From the NCBI RefSeq assembly GCF_020181615.1, contig NZ_CP084029.1, forward strand, positions 1,511,206-1,575,205: a stretch of 64,000 bases of DNA, read 5' to 3'. The stretch is from [Mycobacterium] crassicus. GTDB taxonomy: Bacteria; Actinomycetota; Actinomycetes; Mycobacteriales; Mycobacteriaceae. A program made the position numbers and the translations under genes. The notes below the pieces were generated by a model. That model made no database searches. It was not told the DNA's origin and saw only the letters and a program-made list of their open reading frames with translations. Below are positions 36,725 through 45,651 of this stretch, in pieces. The stretch's first letter is position 1; every line of letters begins with the position of its first letter.

Positions 36725-37876
36725 GTGCGCGCTTTCCATTGCCTTCCCGTTGTCGTCGGCGTCGCAGCCGCGAGCATGATCGCCGGTACTCCGATGGCGG
36801 CGCCGGTTGCCGGCGCGCAGGCCCGGGCGGTCTCACTCACCGGCAACGGCACGGCGTTGGGAGATGGGACTGCGTTCCTCATGGGCGGAACCGGGATACC
36901 GCAGCCGCCGCCGACATACCTCGACGCTGTCGACGAGTTGTTTCTCCAGCCGCATGGATTCACCGGTGACCTGGTTTCTCTGTGGACGCCGGAGAATGTC
37001 AGTTCGACATCGCGGTCCGTGGGCGAGCAGATCCTCTACAACGCGATCATGCAGAAAATCGAGGATGGCGGGGTCGACGCCGGCCATCCGGTCGTGGTTT
37101 TCGGGTATTCGCAGAGTTCCTCGATCTCCACAAATGTGATGGAACGGCTTGCCGACGCGGACGTGTCCAACGACCTGGTTCGGTTCGTGCTGATCGGTTC
37201 GCCGAATCCCAGTGGGATCCCAACCGATCTGTATCACACCGACGTCTACAACTACGAATACGATCCAGTCGCGTTCAAGCCGACATACTTCAATCCGCTG
37301 GCGGACCTCAATTCCATGTTGGGCTTTGTGTACGCACATTCGGCAATTCTGAGCGTGACACCCGAGCAGATCGCGTCGGCCGTTGAACTGCCGACGTCCG
37401 ATCCTGATTCGCTGACCACCTATTACATGATGGCGTCCGAGAGCCTGCCGCTGTTGAATCCGCTGCGGTTGATCCCGGTGTTCGGACAGCCGCTGTACGA
37501 GCTTTTGGAACCCGTCACCCGAATCCTGGTGAACTTGGGCTACGGCAACATCGACCACGGATGGCCGCCCGGAGACGCCGATGTGCCGGCTGCCTCCGGA
37601 CTGTTCCCGACCAACATCGATTGGGGCGATCTGGCCACCGCGCTGGGCAACGGTGTGCAGCAGGGGATCAACAACGCCATCGCCAGCCTGCTGGATCCGG
37701 CGACCTACCAAATCAGCTCGCTGGTGGACAACCCCTCGTTGGCCGGAATCATTCACGAGGGCTACATCGCGGGCTATCTCGACTCGCCGAACCCGACGCT
37801 CGAGGAGGCCTTCGCGGGTCTCTCCAACTTCTTGGCGGCGTTCACCTCCACCGAAGAATTCCCGATGCCCGGCTAG
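36725..37876 (+). CDS. secreted PE-PPE-domain hydrolase (no PE or PPE domain)
   Basis: 383 residues from GTG 36725, chosen because AGGAGG precedes it and it begins a signal peptide (MRAFHCLPVVVGVAAASMIA.. cut near AGA/QA at about 30-33). The body is the PE-PPE alpha/beta-hydrolase domain: MGGTGIPQPPPTYLD near the N-terminus, nucleophile Ser in VVVFGYSQSSSI, LIGSPNPSGIPT after it, and a later GNIDHGWPP region. Such domains are esterases or lipases, often exported and lipid-related, usually fused to PE or PPE modules, which are missing here. An AT-rich promoter region (36680-36715) precedes it. I know of no counterpart at this place in M. tuberculosis. Confidence 0.85.
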   Translation: MRAFHCLPVVVGVAAASMIAGTPMAAPVAGAQARAVSLTGNGTALGDGTAFLMGGTGIPQPPPTYLDAVDELFLQPHGFTGDLVSLWTPENVSSTSRSVGEQILYNAIMQKIEDGGVDAGHPVVVFGYSQSSSISTNVMERLADADVSNDLVRFVLIGSPNPSGIPTDLYHTDVYNYEYDPVAFKPTYFNPLADLNSMLGFVYAHSAILSVTPEQIASAVELPTSDPDSLTTYYMMASESLPLLNPLRLIPVFGQPLYELLEPVTRILVNLGYGNIDHGWPPGDADVPAASGLFPTNIDWGDLATALGNGVQQGINNAIASLLDPATYQISSLVDNPSLAGIIHEGYIAGYLDSPNPTLEEAFAGLSNFLAAFTSTEEFPMPG

Positions 37877-37913
37877 GGGCTGGCCACAGGCCACGCACCC
37901 GCGGTAGCAGGTA

Positions 37914-38405
37914 TCAGTCGAACAGCGTCGCGCAGCTGTGCTGGCGCTCTAGGTCGAGCAGCGCGCGCTTGCGGTCGATGCCGCCGCCGTACCCGGTGAG
38001 GCTGCCGTTGCTGCCGATGACGCGATGGCACGGGACGATGATCGAGATCGGGTTGCGGCCATTGGCCAGCCCGACGGCACGTGAGGCCTTCGGTGCCCCG
38101 ATCTGGTCGGCGAGCTCGCCGTAGGAGCGCGTCTGGCCGTAGGGGATCGTCAGTAGGGCGGTCCACACCCGTCGCTGGAACTCGGTGCCGCCCATTTCGC
38201 AGGTCAGGTCGAACTCGGTGAGATCCCCGGCGAAGTACGCCCTCAGTTGCTCGACCACGTCGGGGAAGGCGCTGTCGTCGCGGTGCCACCCGGTGTGGTC
38301 GGGTGCGTGGGCGTGGTTGAGCATCAGCAGATGGCTGAGCTTGCCGTCCTCGCCGGCCAGGGTGAGTGGGCCGATCGGGCTGTCGATGATGCGCTGAACG
38401 GTCAT
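37914..38405 (-). CDS. ogt: methylated-DNA-protein-cysteine methyltransferase
   Basis: 163 residues from ATG 38405; a longer frame to 38489 would overlap alkA deeply and was rejected. Removes methyl groups from O6-methylguanine by transfer to its own Cys in VPCHRVIG. The helix-turn-helix RSYGELADQIGAPKASRAVG and the Arg finger are present. Its start overlaps the end of alkA by 4 bases, so the two alkylation-repair genes form one operon, as in M. tuberculosis (Rv1316c-Rv1317c). Confidence 0.96.
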   Translation of the reverse strand: MTVQRIIDSPIGPLTLAGEDGKLSHLLMLNHAHAPDHTGWHRDDSAFPDVVEQLRAYFAGDLTEFDLTCEMGGTEFQRRVWTALLTIPYGQTRSYGELADQIGAPKASRAVGLANGRNPISIIVPCHRVIGSNGSLTGYGGGIDRKRALLDLERQHSCATLFD

Positions 38406-39907
38406 GCGATCTCCTTGGAAGTCGGGGGCCAGTCGTTGACGGCGTGATCGAGTGCGGTCCACAGATGTTGGGTGGCGTAGGACCGCCACGGACGCCAGCG
38501 GGCACTGTGCTCGGTCAGCGCCCGGGGGTTGTCGGGGAGTCCGAGGCGCCGGGCGGCGACCTGAATCCCCAAGTCGGTTGCCGGGAATGCGTCGGGGTCG
38601 CCCAGACCGCGCATGGCGATGACCTCGGCAGTCCAGGGCCCGATCCCCGGAAGGGTCAGCAGGTCGTGGCGGGCTCGTTCCCAGTCGCAGCCTGCCCCCA
38701 AACCGACGGTGCCATCCGCCAGCGCGGCGACCAGGGCGAGCAACGTCTGCCGGCGCGCTCGCGGGAGGGCGAGTTGGTCGGGATCGATGTCGGCGAGCCG
38801 CTCCACCGACGGGAAGACATGCGTCAGTCCGCCTGCGGCATCACTGATCTGCTCGCCGTGGGCGAGAAGCAGCCGGTGGGTGTGGGTGCGGGCTGCCTTG
38901 ATCGATACCTGCTGGCTGAGCACCACGCGCACGGCGAGTTCGGCCTCGTCGACCGTCCGCGGAATCCGCTGTCCCGGCGCCTTGGCCACGATCGGAGCCA
39001 ATTCGGGGTCGTCGGTGAGGGTTTCGATGACTGCCTCGGGATCGGCGTCGAGGTCCAACAGGCGCCGGCACCGGGCGATCGCCGTTGTGAGATCCCGGAA
39101 GTCGTCGAGCATCAACAGGCACCGGACGTGATCAGGAGCGGGACTCAGGCTGGCGATGCCATTGCCGTGCGGCAGCCGCAGAGTACGCCGGTACGCGCCG
39201 TCGCGCACCTCCTCGCAGCCGGGAACCGCGCACGCTGCCAGGTGCCCGAATACGCCCTCGAAGGCGAACGGGGTGCGTACCGGCAGGCGCAGCGACACAG
39301 TTCCCGGGCCGTGGGCGCCCCGGTCTCGTCTGACTTTCGAGCGTGCGGTCGCCTGATGCCGCAATGCGGTCGGGGTGGTGGCGCACACCGCCCGAACGGT
39401 GTCGTTGAACTGCCGGATACTGGCGAATCCGGCTGCGAACGCGACGTCGGCCATCGACAGATCCGTCGTCTCGATCAGGACCCGCGCCGTCTGGGCTCGC
39501 TGCGCCCGGGCGAGCGCCAGCGGGCCGGCGCCCACCTCGACCTGCAGCAACCGCTGTAGTTGACGGGCCGAATAGCCGAGGTGGCCGGCGAGCCCGGCCA
39601 CACCCTCGCGATCGACCGTGCCGTCGGCGATGAGCCGCATCGCGCGACCCACGACGTCGCCGCGGATATTCCATTCGGGGGAGCCCGGAGCGGCGTCCGG
39701 ATGGCACCGCTTGCAGGCCCGGAAGCCGGCTCGCTGAGCGGCCGCGGCGGTGGGGTAGAACCGCACGTTCCGCGCCAACGGCGGACGCACCGGGCAGCTG
39801 GGCCGGCAGTAGATTCCGGTGGTCAGCACCGCAGTGATGAACCAGCCGTCGAAGCGGGCGTCGCTGGACTTCACGGCACGATAGCAGCGGTCGAAGTCGT
39901 CGTGCAC
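38402..39907 (-). CDS. alkA: Ada regulator/AlkA glycosylase fusion
   Basis: 501 residues from GTG 39907 (VHDDFDRCYRA), matching the start of the M. tuberculosis protein; a 22-codon upstream extension has no support. The N-terminal Ada zinc domain has Cys34, Cys38, Cys65 and Cys68 (YCRPSC and CKRC), the methylphosphotriester sensor. Next comes an AraC-type DNA-binding domain (about 90-185). The C-terminal AlkA 3-methyladenine glycosylase has the helix-hairpin-helix LLTLPGIGPWTAEVIAMRGL and the catalytic Asp in FPATDLG. It senses alkylation, activates the operon and removes damaged bases. Confidence 0.95.
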   Translation of the reverse strand: MHDDFDRCYRAVKSSDARFDGWFITAVLTTGIYCRPSCPVRPPLARNVRFYPTAAAAQRAGFRACKRCHPDAAPGSPEWNIRGDVVGRAMRLIADGTVDREGVAGLAGHLGYSARQLQRLLQVEVGAGPLALARAQRAQTARVLIETTDLSMADVAFAAGFASIRQFNDTVRAVCATTPTALRHQATARSKVRRDRGAHGPGTVSLRLPVRTPFAFEGVFGHLAACAVPGCEEVRDGAYRRTLRLPHGNGIASLSPAPDHVRCLLMLDDFRDLTTAIARCRRLLDLDADPEAVIETLTDDPELAPIVAKAPGQRIPRTVDEAELAVRVVLSQQVSIKAARTHTHRLLLAHGEQISDAAGGLTHVFPSVERLADIDPDQLALPRARRQTLLALVAALADGTVGLGAGCDWERARHDLLTLPGIGPWTAEVIAMRGLGDPDAFPATDLGIQVAARRLGLPDNPRALTEHSARWRPWRSYATQHLWTALDHAVNDWPPTSKEIA

Positions 39908-39989
39908 GTTGTAACGATTGCACGTGAGGGCCCGCGACACTAGCGGAAAAGCGACACGATAGTGCCCGGTCATCTTCGGCGGCCCGGGC

Positions 39990-39995
39990 TACCAT
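39990..39995 (+). promoter_or_regulatory. -10 box for the glutaminase gene
   Basis: TACCAT ends 6 bases before the GTG at 40002; likely leaderless. Confidence 0.45.
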
Positions 39996-40001
39996 CTGGT
40001 C

Positions 40002-41276
40002 GTGACGGCTCTGGTACAGCGATACCTCGACGGGATTCTCGCCGAGCACGCCCCGGTCACTGACGGCGACTTGGCCGGCTACATTCCTGAGCTTTCGCGG
40101 GTCGACCCGACCGGATTCGGCCTCTCGCTTTCGTCCTCGGACGGCTATGTCTACGAATCCGGCGATGCCGGGGTGCAATTCACCATGCAGTCGATCTCCA
40201 AGCCGTTCACCTACGCGTTGGCGTTGGATCAGCTGGGCCTGGCCGATGTCGACGTGAGGATCGGTGTGGAACCCTCGGGCGAGGGATTCAACAAGATCAG
40301 TGTCGATCAGGTCACCAACGTCCCGAAGAATCCGATGATCAACGCCGGCGCGATCGTGGCGTGTTCGTTGATTCCCGGCAAGACCGTCGACGACCGCTTC
40401 GAGCTGATCCGGGAGTTCTACAGCGCGTGTGCGGGATCCCGGCTCGATTTCGACGAGGACGTCTATCGCTCGGAGCGGGCCAGCGGTAGCCGCAACCGCG
40501 GAATCGCCTACCTGCTGGACAGTTTCGGCGCACTCGGTTCGGATCCCGACGACGCTCTCGACGTCTATACCCGGCAGTGCTCACTGAAGGTCACCAGTAC
40601 CGATCTGGCCCGGATGGCGGCGACGCTTGCCCGTGGCGGGCTCAATCCGCTGACCGGCAGGCAGGTGACCGACGCAATGGTGGTGCGGCGCACGTTGTCG
40701 GTCATGGTGACCTGCGGTATGTACGACGCCGCCGGCGAGTGGGTCAGTGCGGTGGGGATGCCGGCCAAGAGTGGCGTGGGCGGCGGCATCGTTGCGGTGC
40801 TTCCAGGCCAGCTCGGCATCGGCGTCTATTCACCCCGGATCGACGCGAAGGGTAACAGCGTTCGCGGAATGTTGGTGTGTCGCAGCCTTTCCCAGCAGCT
40901 CGGACTGCACTTTCTGACTGTGAGCAGCGACGCCCACGCGGCCATTCGCGGGGTGTACACCCCGCGCTTCGGTGTTCGGGTCTACGAGGTGCACGGTGAC
41001 CTGCTCTTCGCCGGCGCCGAACAGGTGACCCGCACCGTCACCCGGGACTGCGCCGAGATCGACACCGCCATCCTCGACGTGTCACGCCTGCACGCGATCA
41101 GCGAACCGGCGCGGGCCCTGCTCGCCGGACTGGCCGACGGCCTGCAGTCGCTCGGCAAGCACAGCCTGCTCGTTGATCCCGGCGGTGCGATCATCACCGA
41201 CCCCGAGGCGAATGAGGCGGTGGCGTTCGCGACGGTCGAGAAAGCTCTGGCTGCGGCGGAGACGTGGACGGGGTAG
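40002..41276 (+). CDS. glsA: glutaminase with C-terminal STAS domain
   Basis: 424 residues, GTG start. Hydrolyses glutamine to glutamate and ammonia. The beta-lactamase-like core (1-310) shows the nucleophile-base pair S-x-x-K (QSISKPFTYA), NPMINAGAI, SRNRGIAYLL, MVTCGMYDAAGEW and the Ser-Gly motif PAKSGVGGGI. Residues about 320-420 form a STAS domain (VYEVHGDLLFAGAEQVTRTV, ILDVSRLHAISEPARALLAG), as in other glutaminase-STAS proteins where it may regulate activity. No counterpart is expected at this place in M. tuberculosis, so it is an insertion between alkA and the cyclase gene. Confidence 0.93.
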   Translation: MTALVQRYLDGILAEHAPVTDGDLAGYIPELSRVDPTGFGLSLSSSDGYVYESGDAGVQFTMQSISKPFTYALALDQLGLADVDVRIGVEPSGEGFNKISVDQVTNVPKNPMINAGAIVACSLIPGKTVDDRFELIREFYSACAGSRLDFDEDVYRSERASGSRNRGIAYLLDSFGALGSDPDDALDVYTRQCSLKVTSTDLARMAATLARGGLNPLTGRQVTDAMVVRRTLSVMVTCGMYDAAGEWVSAVGMPAKSGVGGGIVAVLPGQLGIGVYSPRIDAKGNSVRGMLVCRSLSQQLGLHFLTVSSDAHAAIRGVYTPRFGVRVYEVHGDLLFAGAEQVTRTVTRDCAEIDTAILDVSRLHAISEPARALLAGLADGLQSLGKHSLLVDPGGAIITDPEANEAVAFATVEKALAAAETWTG

Positions 41277-41282
41277 TAGGGG

Positions 41283-42887
41283 CTAAAGCGGGCTGGCCAG
41301 TACCGTGGGCGCTTCGTAGCCGCGCAACACGATCGAATCGCCCACCACCCAGTGGGCCTGCTCGCTGATGGTGGCGGCGTACATGGTCTTGGCCGTCGTC
41401 AACAGTGGCAGTGGTTGGGCCTTTGCCAACTCGCACAGTCGGGCGGCCTCGTTGACCGGTTCTCCGATCACGGTGTACTCGAAGCGTTCTTTGGCGCCGA
41501 CGTTCCCGGCCACGACCTGCCCGGCCGCCACGCCGATGCCGGCCCGGATCTCCGGCACCTCGGCGGCCAGGCGGTAAAGGATGCCCCGGGCTGCGGCCAA
41601 CGCTTCGTCCTCGGGATGGTCGAGGTGGTTCGGGGCGCCGAAGATCGCCAGGGTGGCATCACCCTCGAACTTGTTGATCAGCCCCTGATGACGGTCGACT
41701 TCGTCGACGACGACGGCGAAGAATCGGTTCAGCAGGGTGACGACCTCGGTCGCCGGCTTGGTGGTCACGATCTGCGTCGAGCCGACGATGTCGACGAAAA
41801 CAACTGCGACATGGCGCTCTTCGCCGCCGAGTTGTATCTGGTCGCGTTCCGCGGCGGCGGCCACCTCACGTCCGACGTGGCGGCCGAACAGATCGCGTAC
41901 GCGTTCACGCTCTCGCAGCCCGTGCACCATCGCGTTGAAGCCGCTCTGCAACTCACCGAGTTCGGTTCCGTCGAACACCACCAGGTCGCCTTGCAGGTTG
42001 CCCTGCTCGACGCGCCGCAGAGCCGCCCGCACCACGCGCACCGGCGTTGCGGTGAGCCAGGACAGGATCAGCATCAGCAGGAACCCGAAAATCAGCGTCG
42101 TCACCGAAGCGATGAACACGGCGATGGCGAACTGCGTCAACGTCAGGTTCTTCAGCACCACCGCAAACAGTGCGGTCAGGCCGATACCCAGGATGGGGAC
42201 GCCCGAGGTGAGCAGCCAGACCATCATGGTCCGGCCCATGATGCCCGACAGGAATCGCCGCGGCGGCGGACCGGCGGCCAGGGCCTGTGCGGCCACCGGC
42301 CGCAACGCGAATTCGGTGAACAGATAGCAGGCGGTGGCCACCAGAATGCCGCAGACGCTCATCGTGAATCCGATGATCGGGATGAAGATCTTGTCGTACA
42401 TGCCATAGAGCACGGTGAACAACACCGTCGCGAAACCCCACAGGGCCAGCACCACCTGCGCAACTCGCCACGGGGTCATGAAGGCGTTGCGTTCGTCGTC
42501 GCGCGTCGGTGTCTGTTCCTTGATGGCCCAACGCAATTTCTTGATGGTGCCCCGGGTAATTCCGTAGGTGCCGGCGACTATTGCGATCACCACATAGGCC
42601 GGCACCAGCCCAAGGGTCAGCCACTTCGGAGCGTCGGTGAACACACTGGGCACCGGAAAAGCCACCGCTACCAACAGGACGTCCACGGCGACACCGATCA
42701 GGTTCGTCCCCACCATGACGACGGTCAAGATGAACTGAATACGGATCCGGCGCAGGTACTGGCTCTCAGATACCTGGCCCAGCAGCCAGGAACCGTATTC
42801 GGGTGTCTCGGGCAGCCGACCGCTCTGGCGGGTCAGCAGCTCCAGGATTCGGCCCAGGCGTTGTGCGATCGTCTTTGGCGGCTTCAT
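41283..42887 (-). CDS. class III adenylate/guanylate cyclase with HAMP domain
   Basis: 534 residues from ATG 42887. About six TM helices in the first 310 residues, a HAMP-type linker (TATPVRVVRAALRRVEQGN, then DGTELGELQSGFNAM) and a cyclase catalytic domain (about 360-534). Metal-binding Asp residues are seen in VVFVDIVGST and KFEGDATLAIFGAP; the transition-state residues lie in GEPVNEAARL. The adenine-selecting position reads Glu (VIGEPV) where Asp is common. It belongs to the Rv1318c/Rv1319c/Rv1320c group; M. tuberculosis has three tandem copies there, this window one. Makes cyclic nucleotide in response to an unknown membrane signal. Convergent with glsA, divergent from nucS. Confidence 0.93.
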   Translation of the reverse strand: MKPPKTIAQRLGRILELLTRQSGRLPETPEYGSWLLGQVSESQYLRRIRIQFILTVVMVGTNLIGVAVDVLLVAVAFPVPSVFTDAPKWLTLGLVPAYVVIAIVAGTYGITRGTIKKLRWAIKEQTPTRDDERNAFMTPWRVAQVVLALWGFATVLFTVLYGMYDKIFIPIIGFTMSVCGILVATACYLFTEFALRPVAAQALAAGPPPRRFLSGIMGRTMMVWLLTSGVPILGIGLTALFAVVLKNLTLTQFAIAVFIASVTTLIFGFLLMLILSWLTATPVRVVRAALRRVEQGNLQGDLVVFDGTELGELQSGFNAMVHGLRERERVRDLFGRHVGREVAAAAERDQIQLGGEERHVAVVFVDIVGSTQIVTTKPATEVVTLLNRFFAVVVDEVDRHQGLINKFEGDATLAIFGAPNHLDHPEDEALAAARGILYRLAAEVPEIRAGIGVAAGQVVAGNVGAKERFEYTVIGEPVNEAARLCELAKAQPLPLLTTAKTMYAATISEQAHWVVGDSIVLRGYEAPTVLASPL

Positions 42888-42896
42888 CGTGGCGTC

Positions 42897-42926
42897 AGAA
42901 TAATTGCTCGGCGCGGGCCCTAAGGT
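42897..42926. promoter_or_regulatory. divergent -10 boxes for cyclase and nucS
   Basis: On the minus strand TATTCT (42902-42897) lies 9 bases before the cyclase ATG; on the plus strand TAAGGT (42921-42926) lies 7 bases before the nucS ATG at 42934. Both look leaderless and share one 46-base gap. Confidence 0.45.
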
Positions 42927-42933
42927 GGATCGG

Positions 42934-43605
42934 ATGCGACTCGTGATCGCCCAATGCACTGTCGACTACGTCGGTCGGCTCACCGCACACCTGCCGTCCG
43001 CCCGGCGCCTGCTGCTGCTCAAGGCGGACGGTTCGGTCAGCGTGCACGCCGATGACCGTGCCTACAAGCCGCTGAACTGGATGAGTCCACCGTGCCGGCT
43101 CACCGAGGAGACCGGCGGCGAGCTACCGGTGTGGGTGGTCGCGAACAAGACCGGTGACCAGTTGCGGATCACCATCGAAGAGGTCGAACACGACTCCAGC
43201 CACGAACTGGGAGTCGATCCCGGCCTGGTCAAGGACGGCGTGGAGGCCCAGCTGCAGGTACTGCTGGCCGAACACGTCGAACTGCTCGGCGAGGGCTACT
43301 CGCTGGTGCGCCGCGAGTACATGACCGCGATCGGTCCCGTTGACCTGCTGTGTCGCGACGAGCAGGGACGAGCGGTCGCGGTGGAGATCAAGCGGCGCGG
43401 CGAGATCGACGGTGTGGAACAGCTCACGCGATACCTCGAACTGCTCAACCGCGACAGCCTGCTCGCGCCGGTGAGCGGGGTGTTCGCCGCGCAGCAGATC
43501 AAGCCGCAAGCCCGCACACTGGCGACGGATCGCGGTATCCGATGCCTGACACTGGATTACGACGCGATGCGCGGCATGGACAGCGACGAGTACCGGTTGT
43601 TCTGA
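42934..43605 (+). CDS. nucS: mismatch-specific endonuclease NucS (EndoMS)
   Basis: 223 residues from ATG 42934. The actinobacterial mismatch-repair nuclease replacing MutS/MutL: it cuts both strands at G-T, G-G and T-T mismatches. The N-terminal DNA-binding domain ([20 protein letters not shown]) and the C-terminal RecB-like nuclease with [25 protein letters not shown] (Asp, Glu-x-Lys) and QLTRYLELL are complete. The C-terminal SDEYRLF should bind the sliding clamp. Loss in mycobacteria gives a mutator phenotype. Confidence 0.97.
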   Translation: MRLVIAQCTVDYVGRLTAHLPSARRLLLLKADGSVSVHADDRAYKPLNWMSPPCRLTEETGGELPVWVVANKTGDQLRITIEEVEHDSSHELGVDPGLVKDGVEAQLQVLLAEHVELLGEGYSLVRREYMTAIGPVDLLCRDEQGRAVAVEIKRRGEIDGVEQLTRYLELLNRDSLLAPVSGVFAAQQIKPQARTLATDRGIRCLTLDYDAMRGMDSDEYRLF

Positions 43606-43650
43606 CGCGTCGGTGGAATAGCGGGCGAGACTCGCGTGTTGGAGTCGACC

Positions 43651-44745
43651 ATGGCACTGAATGACCTTTTCCAGCCGCTGACCGTGCGTTCCCTGACGGT
43701 GCCGAACCGATTCGCGATGGCGCCGATGACCCGGCAGGCGTCCCCCGAGGGAATCCCGGGTCCCGATGTCGCCGAGTACTACCGCCGGCGTGCCGCCGGT
43801 GGCGTCGGGCTCATCATCACCGAGGGAATCCGGCTGCCTGACCCGGCCGCCGGATACCCGGCCAGCGTGCCGACGATCGCGGGCGACCAGGTGCTGGCCG
43901 GGTGGCGGCGAGTCGTCGACGGTGTCCACTCCGAGGGCGCGACGATCGCGGCACAGCTGTGGCACCAGGGGATCGAGCGTCGCGACGACGACGGAGTGCA
44001 ACCCGTCGGCCCGTCGGGTGTCGACGGGCGCGGCGAACCCAGGGGCCGCGCGCTGGAGCGTGACGAGCTCGCGCAGATCGCGGAGCAGTATGCCCGCAGC
44101 GCCGCCACCGCACGTGACGTGGGATTCGACACCGTCGAGATTCACGGCGCCCACGGTTACCTGCTGGACGAGTTCTTCTGGGAGCGCACCAATCGGCGTA
44201 CCGACGGCTACGGCGGAACGTTGGCCGAGCGGACGCGCTTCCCGGCCGAGGTGGTCGCGGCGGTGCGCGCCGCGGTCGGCCCGGACTATCCGATCATCTT
44301 CCGGTTCTCCCAGTGGAAGGGCACTGACTACGCGGCATCTATCGCCGAGGATCCGGCAAAGTTGGCCGAACTGCTCACACCGCTGGTCGCGGCCGGTGTC
44401 GACGTGCTGCATCCCTCGACACGCCGGCATTACGTGCCCGCCTTCGAAGACCACGACCCCGAATTGAGCCTTGCCGGATGGACCAAGAAGATCACCGGCT
44501 TACCGGTCATCGCGGTTGGGTCGGTCGGGCTGGAGACGCAGTTCCGCAGCGAGAAGCGCGGGGAGGTGATTTCGCCCGCGCCGGTCGACCGTCTGGTCGA
44601 GCAGTTCGATGCCGGGGAGTTCGATGTGGTGGCCATTGGGCGCGCGCTGCTTGCGGATCCGACATGGGTGAATCGCCTGCGCCACGATGAGCTGGACGGT
44701 TTCAGCGGCTACGACGCGGCGGCCGCACTGTCCAAGCTCGCCTGA
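43651..44745 (+). CDS. NADH:flavin oxidoreductase, old yellow enzyme family
   Basis: 364 residues from ATG 43651; a TTG 15 bases upstream is possible. FMN-containing TIM barrel that reduces activated alkenes or similar substrates with NAD(P)H. Motifs: VPNRFAMAPMTRQAS near the N-terminus, AQLWHQG, VEIHGAHGYLLDEFF with the His-x-x pair for substrate (HGAH), RTDGYGGTLAERTRF, and the FMN phosphate site VIAVGSVG and AIGRALLADP. Substrate unknown. I do not recall a gene here in M. tuberculosis, so it is probably an insertion between nucS and the small zinc-finger-like gene. Confidence 0.93.
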   Translation: MALNDLFQPLTVRSLTVPNRFAMAPMTRQASPEGIPGPDVAEYYRRRAAGGVGLIITEGIRLPDPAAGYPASVPTIAGDQVLAGWRRVVDGVHSEGATIAAQLWHQGIERRDDDGVQPVGPSGVDGRGEPRGRALERDELAQIAEQYARSAATARDVGFDTVEIHGAHGYLLDEFFWERTNRRTDGYGGTLAERTRFPAEVVAAVRAAVGPDYPIIFRFSQWKGTDYAASIAEDPAKLAELLTPLVAAGVDVLHPSTRRHYVPAFEDHDPELSLAGWTKKITGLPVIAVGSVGLETQFRSEKRGEVISPAPVDRLVEQFDAGEFDVVAIGRALLADPTWVNRLRHDELDGFSGYDAAAALSKLA

Positions 44746-44749
44746 TCGC

Positions 44750-44755
44750 TAGGCT
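44750..44755 (+). promoter_or_regulatory. -10 box for the small CxxC/His gene
   Basis: TAGGCT ends 7 bases before the ATG at 44763. Confidence 0.4.
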
Positions 44756-44762
44756 GATCGGC

Positions 44763-45059
44763 ATGGCTCGTCGCAGTGGTCCGTCGCGTCGGCAACAGCC
44801 GGTACGGCCGCTGCCGCTGCAACAACGCGTGGAGACCGGCCCCGACGGCTACGAATACGTGGTCCTGCCGATCGCGGGGTCGCGGGCCGTCAAGGTCTAT
44901 CGGTGCCCGGGCTGTGACCACGAAATCCGTTGTGGCATAGCCCATGTGGTGGTGTGGTCAGCTGATTTCGGGGAGGCGGCCGGCGACGATCGGCGCCACT
45001 GGCACACGCCGTGCTGGACTAATCGCGCAACCCGGAGCCCGACCCGGAAGTGGTCTTGA
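44763..45059 (+). CDS. small conserved metal-binding-type protein (Rv1322-like)
   Basis: 98 residues, ATG 44763, the length of the M. tuberculosis protein Rv1322. Basic N-terminus ([20 protein letters not shown]), then [16 protein letters not shown] and HWHTPCW, giving Cys-x-x-Cys, His and a distal His-x-x-x-Cys: a likely zinc site like that of ATP/GTP-binding-annotated actinobacterial proteins. The distinct tail ends TRKWS. Function unknown. Convergent with the epimerase gene, with 10 bases between. Confidence 0.88.
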   Translation: MARRSGPSRRQQPVRPLPLQQRVETGPDGYEYVVLPIAGSRAVKVYRCPGCDHEIRCGIAHVVVWSADFGEAAGDDRRHWHTPCWTNRATRSPTRKWS

Positions 45060-45069
45060 CCGCAGGTGT

Positions 45070-45570
45070 TCAGTGCGCCCCGGCGGCCTCGTTGTTCGAG
45101 GCCGGCTCGACCAGCTCCACCAGCACCCCGCCGGCGTCCTTGGGGTGGATGAAGTTGATCCGGGAGTTCGAGGTGCCGCGCCGGGGCACTTCGTAGAGCA
45201 GTCGCACGCCCTGCTCGCGCAGCCGCTCGGAGAGCGCGTCGATGTCACTGGTCCGGTAGGCGAGCTGCTGCAGACCGGGGCCGCGCTTGTCCAGGAACTT
45301 CGCAATGGTCGACGACTCGTCGATCGGCGCCATCAGCTGAATCTGGGCACTGCCGATCGGGGCGCCGCGCACGGCCAGCATCGCTTCCACGATGCCCTGC
45401 TCCTCGTTGACCTCTTCGTGCAGCACGATCATGCCGAGCCGGTCGTGATACCACTTTTTGGCCGCTTCCAGGTCCGGCACCGCGATGCCGACGTGGTCGA
45501 TCGCCGTCACCAAGGCGGAGGCCAAGGCGGTACGTGCCTCAAATGGGTCAGCGACGGATTCGGTCGTCAT
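45070..45570 (-). CDS. mce: methylmalonyl-CoA epimerase
   Basis: 166 residues from ATG 45570. Vicinal-oxygen-chelate protein that interconverts the 2S and 2R forms of methylmalonyl-CoA, linking propionate breakdown to succinyl-CoA through the adenosylcobalamin-dependent mutase. Metal ligands are visible in [13 protein letters not shown] (His), [13 protein letters not shown] (Gln) and VLVELVEP (Glu). The longer upstream frame lies antisense to fadA4 and was rejected. TACCGT ends 6 bases before the ATG. The adenosyltransferase in this window makes the cofactor for the next enzyme. Not related to the mce virulence operons; the M. tuberculosis name is Rv1322A. Confidence 0.94.
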   Translation of the reverse strand: MTTESVADPFEARTALASALVTAIDHVGIAVPDLEAAKKWYHDRLGMIVLHEEVNEEQGIVEAMLAVRGAPIGSAQIQLMAPIDESSTIAKFLDKRGPGLQQLAYRTSDIDALSERLREQGVRLLYEVPRRGTSNSRINFIHPKDAGGVLVELVEPASNNEAAGAH

Positions 45571-45576
45571 AACGTA

Positions 45577-45582
45577 ACGGTA
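45577..45582 (-). promoter_or_regulatory. -10 box for the epimerase gene
   Basis: TACCGT on the minus strand, 6 bases before the ATG; likely leaderless. Confidence 0.4.
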
Positions 45583-45651
45583 ACCTGGGCGGAAACATCG
45601 CGCTGCGCCGACCGGAAAGATCGGCCGTTCACACCCGCCCGGGAGGTAGTT

